Of a DNA stretch of 64,000 bases, positions 51,157 through 59,112 are shown piece by piece (the stretch's first letter is position 1; each line of letters opens with the position of its first letter). The position numbers were made by a program, and so were the translations under genes. The stretch covers positions 1 through 64,000 of the forward strand of contig NZ_POTW01000017.1 of NCBI RefSeq assembly GCF_003236295.1, in the 5' to 3' direction. The notes beneath the pieces were generated by a model. That model ran no database searches and was not told the DNA's origin. It was given only the letters and a program-made list of their open reading frames with translations. This stretch comes from Jiangella anatolica. GTDB lineage: Bacteria; Actinomycetota; Actinomycetes; Jiangellales; Jiangellaceae.

Positions 51157-52485
51157 ATGACGAACCCGACCGTCGCCGCAGGCACCCGCACGCCGCTGCG
51201 GCGCGGCGCCGAGCTGGCCGAGCGCGCGAGCCGCGTCCTGCCCGCCGGCGTGTCCAGCGACGCCCGGCGCGGCCTGCCCGAGCCGGTGTACGTCGACCAC
51301 GCTCGCGGTGCGCGGCTCACCGACGTCGACGGCAACGACTACGTCGACTACGTCCTCGGCCAGGGCCCGATGATCCTGGGCCACAGCGCGCCCGAGGTGG
51401 TCGAGGCGGTGACCCGGCAGGTGGCCCGCGGCCAGGCGTACGCAGGCCAGCACCCGCTGGAGGTCGAGGCCGCCGAGCTGGTGCAGGCGATGGTGCCGGG
51501 CGCGGACCTGGTGCGGTTCAACACGGTCGGCTCTGAGGCGGTGATCGGCGCGTGGCGGCTGGCCCGCGGGTTCACCGGCCGGCAGAAGATCCTCAAGTTC
51601 GAGGGCCACTACCACGGCTGGCTGGACGCGGCGCTGTGGAGCCTGCATCCGCCGGTCGACGCGGCCGGCCCGGCGCTCGCGCCGGTCGCCGTCGCCGCGA
51701 GTGGCGGGCAGCAGGCCAGCGCGGGCGCCGACCTGGTGATCGCGCCGTGGAACGACCTGGCGGCGTTCACCGCCCTGCTGACCCGGCATGGGGAGGACAT
51801 CGCCGCCGTGGTGATGGAGCCGCTGCTGTGCAACACCGGCTGCATCGCCCCGGTGCCCGGCTTCCTCGAGGCGGTCCGCGACCTGACCGCCGAGGCCGGC
51901 GCGCTGCTGATCTTCGACGAGGTCATCACCGGGTTCCGGCTGGCCCCAGGCGGCGCGCAGGAGTGGTTCGGCGTCGTGCCGGACCTCGCCGTGTACGGCA
52001 AGGCGATCGCCGGCGGGCTGCCGGTGGCGGCCATCGCCGGGCGCGCCGAGGTGATGGACCAGATCACCGCCGGCACCGTGGGCCACGCCGGCACGTTCAA
52101 CAGCAACCCCGTCGGCATGGCCGCGACGGTGGCGACGCTGACCCGGCTGCGGCGCGACGGCGACGAGCTCTTCCCGCGGCTGCGTGCCCTCGGCGGCCGG
52201 CTGATGGACGGGCTGCGCGAAGCAGCGGCCGACGCCGGCGTCCCGATGCTCGTCGACGGCCCCGGCCCCGTCTTCCAGACCTACCTGACCAGCGCCGACG
52301 CGGTGCTCAACTACCGCGACTTCGCCGCGACCGACCGGGCCGACATGGCCCGGCTGCACGCCGCCCTGCTGCGTCGCGGCGTCAACATCGTCCCCCGCGG
52401 ACTGTGGTTCCTGTCCGCCGCGCACACCGAGTCCGACGTCGACCAGACAGTCGAGATCGTCGCCGACATCCTCCGCACCTGGTAA
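51157..52485 (+). CDS. Class III aminotransferase, glutamate-1-semialdehyde-mutase-like
   Basis: 442 residues, PLP enzyme. The lysine is K282 in AVYGKAIAGGLP, with the PLP-ring Asp in LIFDEVITGFR (D254) and the GSEAV phosphate region near 125. The closest recognisable relatives are HemL-like proteins, but the N-terminal YVDHARGARLTDVDGNDYVDY and the lack of heme genes nearby speak for another substrate, perhaps an amino-sugar or beta-amino acid aldehyde. It is followed by a strong terminator. Confidence 0.88.
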   Translation: MTNPTVAAGTRTPLRRGAELAERASRVLPAGVSSDARRGLPEPVYVDHARGARLTDVDGNDYVDYVLGQGPMILGHSAPEVVEAVTRQVARGQAYAGQHPLEVEAAELVQAMVPGADLVRFNTVGSEAVIGAWRLARGFTGRQKILKFEGHYHGWLDAALWSLHPPVDAAGPALAPVAVAASGGQQASAGADLVIAPWNDLAAFTALLTRHGEDIAAVVMEPLLCNTGCIAPVPGFLEAVRDLTAEAGALLIFDEVITGFRLAPGGAQEWFGVVPDLAVYGKAIAGGLPVAAIAGRAEVMDQITAGTVGHAGTFNSNPVGMAATVATLTRLRRDGDELFPRLRALGGRLMDGLREAAADAGVPMLVDGPGPVFQTYLTSADAVLNYRDFAATDRADMARLHAALLRRGVNIVPRGLWFLSAAHTESDVDQTVEIVADILRTW

Positions 52486-52502
52486 CCACCCGCACCACCA
52501 GA

Positions 52503-52563
52503 GTTGATCATGGAGAAATCGGGGTTCCGGGTCACTGGGAAACCCGATTTCTCCATGATCAAC
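52503..52563 (+). terminator. Perfect 21-bp hairpin after the aminotransferase
   Basis: Arms at 52503-52523 and 52543-52563 (beginning GTTGATCATGGAG) are perfectly complementary over 21 bp; the 19-nt loop holds a further TTCC/GGAA pair. It starts 18 nt after the stop codon. The perfect, AT-containing arms are unusual for this DNA and look like a mobile or dispersed hairpin repeat. Confidence 0.75.
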
Positions 52564-52599
52564 GTGGGGTGGGGGTATCCAACGACCCTGGGAGCCGCC

Positions 52600-53904
52600 A
52601 TGCACCTGCACCGTTCCCTCTTGCTGGCCGTGGCCACGGTGGCTGCGGCCATCGCCGGGCCGACCGGCGCCGCCGCCGATCCGGATCCGCCGGCCGTCGT
52701 CCGCGCGTCGGTCGTCTCCGACGAGTTGGCCGTGACGAACGTCGTGCCCACGTGGGGCGCGCAGATCCCGAAGGTCGTCTACGACGGCCACTTCTACTAC
52801 GCCACGACGCTGGACGGCGACGGCGCGCAGTACCCGTGGTCCGCGCAGGTGTGGCGGTCGCGCGACGGCGCCGGCTGGACGCCGGTGCTGCGGCTGCCGG
52901 GGCACGTGTACCAGCCGGCCGGCCTGCTCGTCGACGGCGAGGGCGACCTGCACCTGCAGGTGGCCTGCTACACCGGCGCCGAGTGCTACCCGGGCGTCGC
53001 GCCGGCGCCCGGCGGCGAGCTGGCCGCCGTCTACCCGGTGCGGCTGGAGTTCACCGAGCGCAACGCCGACGGCTCGGTCGACTTCGCCGACTTCACCGAC
53101 CACACGATCCGCGCCGCGGGCAGCGAGCGGTACTACCAGGGCCTGGCCGTCGACCCGTCCGGCCGGTACCTGTACTCCGCCTACGCCGTCGACGGCTGGG
53201 ACCTGTGGATCAACGTCTTCGACACCGTGACGGGCGCGGACGTGCACACGAGCAAGGTGGCCAGCCCGCCGGCCGGCCGCGCCTGGCTCTACCCGCGGGT
53301 GCAGCCGGGGACGGCGCCGAGCGAGGTGTCGCTGACGTTCAGCCAGTACGTCCTCGGCGGCCCGAACTCGGCCTACCTGGACGCGGCGCTGCTGTTCTCC
53401 TCCGACGACGGCGGCCGGACCTTCGGCCACCAGGAGGTGCTGACGTCCAACCCGGCGCCGGACGGCGACGGCAACTGGGTGGACGCGTCCGACCTGACCG
53501 TCGGCCCGGACGGCGACGTCCACACCGTCTTCTACCGGCGCGACGGCGGCGTCGGCACGCTGTACTACCAGCGCGGGCTCGACGGCGACCAGGTACCGGT
53601 CGGGCCGCTGGACAACCACTCGCAGATCCTCGTCGCGCCGGACGGGAGGATCAGCGTGTTTTCCAGCGAGGGCGCCGCGCTTGCCGTCGCCACCAGCGCC
53701 GACGGCGTCGACTGGACGATCGAGCGGCACACCGTCCCCGGCGTCGCCGCCGCGCTGTGGCCGAACCTGCTCGGCGCCCGCCAGGGCAGCCGGGTCCCGC
53801 CCGGCTTCGGCGGCCGGCGGCCGACCGTCGGCATGCTGATGGCCGGCCAGACCAGCGGCGACGCGGCGTTCCACCCGCTGCTGTTCGTCCGTTACAAGGA
53901 CTGA
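52600..53904 (+). CDS. Secreted BNR-type propeller protein, paralogue 2
   Basis: 434 residues. The ATG at 52600 gives a good signal peptide (HLHRSLLLAVATVAAAIAG, cleavage near GAAA) and has GGGAG upstream; upstream in-frame codons run through the hairpin and are unlikely. The propeller has RSRDGAGWT, SSDDGGRTF and SADGVDWT Asp-box-like segments and the cysteine pair ACYTGAECYPG. Paralogue of the protein at 35406-36728, 16 kb away. Function is unknown. Confidence 0.78.
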   Translation: MHLHRSLLLAVATVAAAIAGPTGAAADPDPPAVVRASVVSDELAVTNVVPTWGAQIPKVVYDGHFYYATTLDGDGAQYPWSAQVWRSRDGAGWTPVLRLPGHVYQPAGLLVDGEGDLHLQVACYTGAECYPGVAPAPGGELAAVYPVRLEFTERNADGSVDFADFTDHTIRAAGSERYYQGLAVDPSGRYLYSAYAVDGWDLWINVFDTVTGADVHTSKVASPPAGRAWLYPRVQPGTAPSEVSLTFSQYVLGGPNSAYLDAALLFSSDDGGRTFGHQEVLTSNPAPDGDGNWVDASDLTVGPDGDVHTVFYRRDGGVGTLYYQRGLDGDQVPVGPLDNHSQILVAPDGRISVFSSEGAALAVATSADGVDWTIERHTVPGVAAALWPNLLGARQGSRVPPGFGGRRPTVGMLMAGQTSGDAAFHPLLFVRYKD

Positions 53905-53909
53905 TCGCG

Positions 53910-55013
53910 TCAACAGCGCATCGCCTCGACGGCCTCGGGGTCGATCTCGACCCCGAGGCCCGGGCGGTCCGGCGGCAGCAGCAGGCCGTCGGCGATGACC
54001 GGCGGCTCGACGACGATGTCGCGGACGTAGCGCAGCGGCCCGACCACGTCGGACTCGTAGGCGAGGTTCGCGACGACGACGCCGACGTGGGCGCACGCGG
54101 CCGTGGCCAGCCCCATCTCGCACTGGCTGCCGAGCAGGCCGGTCAGCCCGGCGGCCTCGGCGGCGGCGAACGCCTTGACCGCCTGCAGCGGCCCGCCCAT
54201 CTCCGTCACGTAGACGTTGAGCACGTCGGCGGCGCCGCGGCGGACGATCTCGCCGACGTCGCGCAGCTCCCAGCAGGACTCGTCCAGCAGCAGCGGCGTC
54301 TCCAGCCGGTCCCGCAGCCGGGCCAGCTCGTCCAGGTCGCGCGGCGGCAGCGGCTGCTCGATCAGCTGCAGCCCGTGCCGCTCCAACGGGCGCAGCGCGG
54401 CCAGCGCCTGGGTGGCGCTGCTGTAGGCCATGTTCGCGTCGACCTTGATCGCGACGTCGTCGCCGACGGCGGCCCGCACGGCGGCGACGACGGTGTCGTC
54501 GACCCGGCCGGGCCGGCCGATCTTCAGCTTCACCGTCGGGAAGCCGGCCGCGACCGCCTCCTCGGCGGCGGCGACCGTCGCCTCGACCGAGCCCCACGGG
54601 ATCGGCCACGCCACCGGCACGGCGTCGCGGGCCCGGCCGCCGAGCAACTGGTAGGCGGGCAGCCCGAATGCCTTGCCGGCGAGGTCGAGCAGCGCCATCT
54701 CGACACCGGCCCGCGCGGCGTGCCCGCCGTCCATCGGCAGCGGCAGCCGCCGCCACATCGCGGCGGCGCAGCGCGGCAGGTCGCACGGGTCCAGGCCGAC
54801 GACCGCCGGACCGAGGATCAGCTCCACGTCCTGGCACAGGCCGCGTCCGACCCGGCCCCACGACATCGCGATCTCGCCCCAGCCGGTCAGTCCCTCGTCG
54901 GTGTCGACGCGCACGAGCCCGAACTCCGACGCGGCGATGGCGCCCTGCGTCGCCACCATCGGGGTGATCCGCCGGCCGCGGATCGGGACGGCCGTCACCG
55001 AGGTGATCTTCAT
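53910..55013 (-). CDS. Mandelate racemase/muconate lactonizing enzyme superfamily protein
   Basis: 367 residues, enolase superfamily. N-terminal capping domain, then a barrel with K162 and K164 in VKLKIG, metal ligands D192 (VDANMAY), E219 (LIEQPL) and D244/E245 (LLDESCW). The sixth-strand residue that is Lys in many relatives aligns with Tyr268 (NVYVTEMGG), so the exact reaction cannot be assigned. Most likely a sugar-acid dehydratase or epimerase/cycloisomerase. ATGA overlap with the heparinase-like gene; last of operon C. Confidence 0.88.
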   Translation of the reverse strand: MKITSVTAVPIRGRRITPMVATQGAIAASEFGLVRVDTDEGLTGWGEIAMSWGRVGRGLCQDVELILGPAVVGLDPCDLPRCAAAMWRRLPLPMDGGHAARAGVEMALLDLAGKAFGLPAYQLLGGRARDAVPVAWPIPWGSVEATVAAAEEAVAAGFPTVKLKIGRPGRVDDTVVAAVRAAVGDDVAIKVDANMAYSSATQALAALRPLERHGLQLIEQPLPPRDLDELARLRDRLETPLLLDESCWELRDVGEIVRRGAADVLNVYVTEMGGPLQAVKAFAAAEAAGLTGLLGSQCEMGLATAACAHVGVVVANLAYESDVVGPLRYVRDIVVEPPVIADGLLLPPDRPGLGVEIDPEAVEAMRC

Positions 55014-56659
55014 GCCGGGTCCTCCTGTCGCCGGGTCTCGTCGGTCCGATCCTGCCGCGCGGCGGCGAATGCGCCAGGCCGGTTCTTGCCCAGTGCCAGC
55101 ACCACCTCGATCCGGTCCGCATCCGGCGCGACGGTGGCGACGGGGTACGTGCGCGGGTCGGTCTCGACGACGTCGAGTAGGCCGTAGCCCGCCCGCAGGT
55201 CCGGCCGGTATCCGTCCGGGACGATGCCGGTGACCAGCCCGGTCGTGACGGCGGGCGCTGCCGGGGTGGCCCACCACCAGCGCCGCGGCACCCCGTCGAG
55301 CCGGACGATCGTGACGGTGCGACGGCGCCGGTCCAGGGTGAGCCGCAGCAGCGTCGCGCCGGCCGCGTCGACGCCGATGACGACGGCCGCGTCGCCGATC
55401 TCGGCCACCCGCAGCGCGGCCGGCTCCAGGCCGGGCGGGTCGGTGCGGTAGACGCCGGAACCGGTGCGGCGCGACGCCTCGACGTCGACGACGGTCGCCG
55501 GGGTGAGGTCGGCGAACGCGCACTCGCCGTCCAGCCAGACGGTGACGATGCCACGGCGGACGGCGACCGCGGCCGAGCCGGGCTCCCAGCCGGTGCGCAC
55601 GTGCGCCTCGCCGAGCGCGGCCGACTGCCAGGACCGTGCCACCGGCTCCGCGGCGGTGTCACCGGGGTGCCAGAGCGCGGCGTACCCGCTCCATGCCATC
55701 AGCAACTGCTCGCCGCGGCGCGGGGTGCGGGCCGGCCACACCTCCAGCCGGCCGGGAGCGGCCTCCTGCGCGGCGACCGCGGCCAGCGCCGGGTCCGCGC
55801 GCTCCCGGGCCAGCGCCGACAGCACCGCGCACATGCCGGTGCTCGACCCGTAGTGCGGCCGCCCGTCCGCCGTCGCCGTCCGCCGCGGCAGGTAGATCGC
55901 CAGGCCGGGCGCCGGGTCCAGCGCCCGCGCATGCGCCGTCAGCAGGTCGTGGCCGGTGACCCGGCGCAGCGGGTCGAGGAACTGCACCTGGCTGAGCACC
56001 GTCGACGCCCAGAACTCCATCCCCTCCGGCGCACCGCAGTCAGTGGCCAGCGCGCCGGGCAGCAGGTGGTCGCGGAACTGCCGCTCCGTGTCGGCCACCC
56101 ACGCCTCGGCCTCGGGGACCCGGTCCAGCAGCGCCAGCGCGCCGATCCCGAACCCGGACCACTCGACGCTGGAGTGGTGCGGGGAGTGCCGGTCCGCGCC
56201 GGCGCCGACCGGGCCGCGGACCACCGGCCGGGAGAACCAGTCCGCCGCCAGCCGGCGCAGGCAGTCCGCCAGCACACCGGTCACCTCGTCGGCGGCACCC
56301 GGCGCCAGCGCCTCGCCCACGCAGTCGAGCCCGACGGCGAGCGCCTTGACGATCCTGGTCGTCGCGTAGGCGGTGCCGTAGTCCGGCGGCAGCGACGCCT
56401 CCCGCCGCCACCGCCGCGCCGTGCCGGCCAGCCGCGCCGACGCGGCGTCGGTGACCCACGGCGAGCCGTCCAGCCGCGCCGTCAGCGCGAGATGCTCGAG
56501 CACGGCGGCGTCGGACATGATCGCCCAGAACCGGTCGTAGAGGTTCTCGTACACCGGGTCGTCGGCGACCGGCGCGATCCAGTCCTCGGCCACCGGCCGG
56601 GACGCCCACAGCCGGGCGTCGACCAGCATCCCGGCCAGCACCTGGTCGCGGAACGTCAT
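55010..56659 (-). CDS. Heparinase II/III-like protein, possible polysaccharide lyase
   Basis: 549 residues, no signal peptide. An N-terminal alpha/alpha-toroid-like half (about 1-330: SRPVAEDWIAPVADDP, HHSSVEWSGFGIGALALLD, GAPEGMEFWAS) and a C-terminal beta-sandwich (about 350-549: GGVTV-type strands, AVVIGVDAAGATLLRLTLDRR). This order resembles heparinase-II/III or alginate-lyase-like proteins. Catalytic residues cannot be named safely. ATGA overlaps on both sides tie it to the dimethylformamidase-like gene and the enolase-superfamily gene. Confidence 0.6.
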   Translation of the reverse strand: MTFRDQVLAGMLVDARLWASRPVAEDWIAPVADDPVYENLYDRFWAIMSDAAVLEHLALTARLDGSPWVTDAASARLAGTARRWRREASLPPDYGTAYATTRIVKALAVGLDCVGEALAPGAADEVTGVLADCLRRLAADWFSRPVVRGPVGAGADRHSPHHSSVEWSGFGIGALALLDRVPEAEAWVADTERQFRDHLLPGALATDCGAPEGMEFWASTVLSQVQFLDPLRRVTGHDLLTAHARALDPAPGLAIYLPRRTATADGRPHYGSSTGMCAVLSALARERADPALAAVAAQEAAPGRLEVWPARTPRRGEQLLMAWSGYAALWHPGDTAAEPVARSWQSAALGEAHVRTGWEPGSAAVAVRRGIVTVWLDGECAFADLTPATVVDVEASRRTGSGVYRTDPPGLEPAALRVAEIGDAAVVIGVDAAGATLLRLTLDRRRRTVTIVRLDGVPRRWWWATPAAPAVTTGLVTGIVPDGYRPDLRAGYGLLDVVETDPRTYPVATVAPDADRIEVVLALGKNRPGAFAAARQDRTDETRRQEDPA

Positions 56660-58230
56660 CGGGCGGCCAGGAAGCGGTCCAGCACGTTGCGGGTCAGCGC
56701 CGACACGACGTCGTCGACCAGCAGCGACGTGACGAACGCGATCGAGCCGGTGGACACCACCTCGCCGCGGCCGAGCGCCGGCACGTGCACCAGGTGGGCG
56801 CCGCCGCCGTCGGCGTTCAGGCCGCGGGCCAGCAGCGTCGTGCCGGGCGGCGAGTGCGGCGAGAGCTTGTCGGTCTCGTGGCCGGACGCGCCGCCGAGGA
56901 TCCGGCCGTTCAGCGACTCCCGCCCGAACACGTCGCCGGCGGCGAGCCCGGTGCCGGCGAACGCCCAGTGCGCCGGCTCCACCACCTCGTACGGCGCCGC
57001 TGTCAGCAGCCCGCGCTGGTCGTAGCCGACGCCGAGCAACGCCGCCTCCGGCTCGCGCCGGGCGGTGAACCGGCTCCAGTCCGGCCCCGACCCCGGACCG
57101 AGCATGCGCGTGTCGCCGTTGTGCACGAGCATCCGGTCGTCGTCGAGCAGCTCGACCTCGCAGTTCAGTCCGTTGCCGCCCAGGTGCAACAGCCGCCCGC
57201 CGGCGTGCACCCAGTCGCGCACCTGCCGGAACATGCCGTACGTCCAGTACTCCGGGTGGCAGCCGAGCACGAGCACCCGGTACGCGTCCAGCGGCACCTC
57301 GCCGCGGTCCAGCCGGGACTCCGCGTACAGGTCGTAGCCGTAGCCCTGCCGCTCGAGCCAGGCCAGCAGCCGCCAGTCCGCGGCGGCCAGATGGGCGCCC
57401 GGCCGGGTGGTGGTCGGCTGGTCGACCTGCTCGGCGAGCGGGATGCTGAGGTCGGGGTCCGGGCGGCGCGACGACAGCGGCGGGTAGTGCTCCGCCTCCC
57501 ACTCACCGGCCGCCGGGTCGGCGTAGAAGGCCAGGTCCTGACGGCGCGAGACCGCGGGGACGGCCGGCAGCCCGGCCGGGTTGAGGTAGTTGCTGCGCCC
57601 GCCGAAGGAGTTGTACGCGGCCCAGGTGAGGTCGCTGGCCAGCACGGCCACCTCTGAGGCCGGCGTCGACGGCGACACGATCCACGGCAGCCCGTGGAAG
57701 CCGCCGCCGTCGTCGCCGACGTGCACGAAGTACAGCCCGCCGCGCTCCGGCGCGACCACCTGCTGGCCGGGGAACTCGCCCGGCGACCAGTCCACGCCGG
57801 AGCCGGCGACGTCGCCGTCGGGCAGCGGGATCGCGGTCGCGCCCGGCTCGTGCTCGCCCATGCCCAGGGGCGCGACGAGCTCCCGCTCGGCGCCGTAGCG
57901 CCACAACGAGAGCCGGTAGGGGAGCGGGCAGGACACCCGGATCTGCGCCGTCCGGCCCGATGTCGCCTCCTTCGGCCAGACGAAGCCGTACGTGCGGTCG
58001 CTCAGCAGCCGGAACCGGACCGGCTCGGCGCCCACGTCGGCGGCGGTGCGCTTCGGCCCGTAGCCGTCGCGGGACAGCACGACGGCGTACCGGCCGGGCG
58101 CGACCTCGGCGTCGATCCGGCCGCTCGCGCCGGACCGGCAGCTCACCGCGACGCCGTCAGCGCCGGTCAGCTCGACGGCGACGTCCGCGATCGCGACGTC
58201 GTTCTCGTCACTGACATAGCCCACTAGCAT
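56656..58230 (-). CDS. N,N-dimethylformamidase large-subunit-like protein
   Basis: 524 residues. The first 75 residues look like a carboxypeptidase-regulatory-like (transthyretin-type) domain (GYVSDENDVAIADVAVEL, GRYAVVLSRDGYGPK). The rest shows DMFase large-subunit features: AADWRLLAWLERQGYGYDLY, GCHPEYWTYGMFRQVRDWVH, GGRLLHLGGNGLN and AHWAFAGTGLAAGD. The known enzyme hydrolyses dimethylformamide with a small subunit; no small-subunit gene is visible, and the lyase/enolase context suggests an N-acyl or formyl sugar substrate instead. GGAGGGCAC precedes the ATG. First gene of operon C. Confidence 0.8.
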   Translation of the reverse strand: MLVGYVSDENDVAIADVAVELTGADGVAVSCRSGASGRIDAEVAPGRYAVVLSRDGYGPKRTAADVGAEPVRFRLLSDRTYGFVWPKEATSGRTAQIRVSCPLPYRLSLWRYGAERELVAPLGMGEHEPGATAIPLPDGDVAGSGVDWSPGEFPGQQVVAPERGGLYFVHVGDDGGGFHGLPWIVSPSTPASEVAVLASDLTWAAYNSFGGRSNYLNPAGLPAVPAVSRRQDLAFYADPAAGEWEAEHYPPLSSRRPDPDLSIPLAEQVDQPTTTRPGAHLAAADWRLLAWLERQGYGYDLYAESRLDRGEVPLDAYRVLVLGCHPEYWTYGMFRQVRDWVHAGGRLLHLGGNGLNCEVELLDDDRMLVHNGDTRMLGPGSGPDWSRFTARREPEAALLGVGYDQRGLLTAAPYEVVEPAHWAFAGTGLAAGDVFGRESLNGRILGGASGHETDKLSPHSPPGTTLLARGLNADGGGAHLVHVPALGRGEVVSTGSIAFVTSLLVDDVVSALTRNVLDRFLAAR

Positions 58231-58268
58231 GTGCCCTCCAGCATCAGACCTAGGTTCGGGGCGGCGGG

Positions 58269-59081
58269 ATGAGCGCAGAGGTGACGGCGGCGGACGTGCG
58301 GGCCGCGGCGGCGCGGCTCGGGCTGGCCGGGCGGCCGGTGTGCCTGCACTCGTCGCTGTCGTCGTTCGGGCGGGTCCGCGGGGGAGCGGACGCGGTCGTG
58401 GACGGCCTGCTCGCCGGCGGCGGCACGCTCCTCGTGCCGGCGCAGAGCCCGGTGTTCGCCGCGCCACCGCCGGCCGGGCACGTCCCGCTGCCGGACAACG
58501 CCGAGGACGACGGCTCGATCCCGTGGACCCGCCCGGCCGCCGGGTACGACCCGGCGGACGACGCCATCGGACCGGAGATGGGCGCGATCGCGCGGGCGGT
58601 GCTGGCCCGGCCGGGGCGGGCCCGCGGCCGCAACGCGCTGTCGTCGTTCGCCGCGGTCGGCCCGCTGGCGGACCGGCTGGTCGCCGGGCAGAGCGCCCAC
58701 GACGTCTTCGCGCCGCTGCGTGAGCTGGCCGCGCGCGACGGAGCCGTGCTGCTGGCCGGGGTCGGGCTCGACGCGCTGACGCTGCTGCACGCCGCCGAGG
58801 AGGACGCCGGACTGCCGCCGCTGACCCGCTGGGCCCGGGTGGCCGGTGCGCCGGACCCGGTGCCGACCCGGCACGGGAGCTGCTCGCGCGGGTTCGAGCG
58901 GCTGGCGCCCGCGCTCGCGCACGTGGAGCTGACGACGGCGGCCGGGGCGAGCCGGTGGCGGGCGTACCCGGCGGCGCGCACGCTGGCCGCCGCGGCGGAC
59001 GTGTTCCGGCGCGACCCCGGCGCCGCCGCCTGCGGCCGGCCGGACTGCCGGCGCTGCGCCGTCCGGGCCGCCGGGGGCTGA
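58269..59081 (+). CDS. AAC(3)-family acetyltransferase-like protein
   Basis: 270 residues of the aminoglycoside N3'-acetyltransferase (YokD) fold: CLHSSLSSFGRVRGGADAVV, GPEMGAIARAVLARPGRARG, LSSFAAVGPLADRLV and GVGLDALTLLHAAEE with the conserved His. Real resistance is not shown; many family members acetylate other amines. An added Cys-rich tail CGRPDCRRC may bind a metal. It is divergent from operon C by 38 nt and convergent with the DapA-family gene. Confidence 0.85.
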   Translation: MSAEVTAADVRAAAARLGLAGRPVCLHSSLSSFGRVRGGADAVVDGLLAGGGTLLVPAQSPVFAAPPPAGHVPLPDNAEDDGSIPWTRPAAGYDPADDAIGPEMGAIARAVLARPGRARGRNALSSFAAVGPLADRLVAGQSAHDVFAPLRELAARDGAVLLAGVGLDALTLLHAAEEDAGLPPLTRWARVAGAPDPVPTRHGSCSRGFERLAPALAHVELTTAAGASRWRAYPAARTLAAAADVFRRDPGAAACGRPDCRRCAVRAAGG

Positions 59082-59112
59082 CCGCCGGGGACCAGAAGCG
59101 GTCTTGACCTGG

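Noticed and set aside
51157-52485. True hemL (heme biosynthesis)
   Set aside because: Only the fold and lysine motif agree; no heme genes are near and the gene stands between sugar-type operons.
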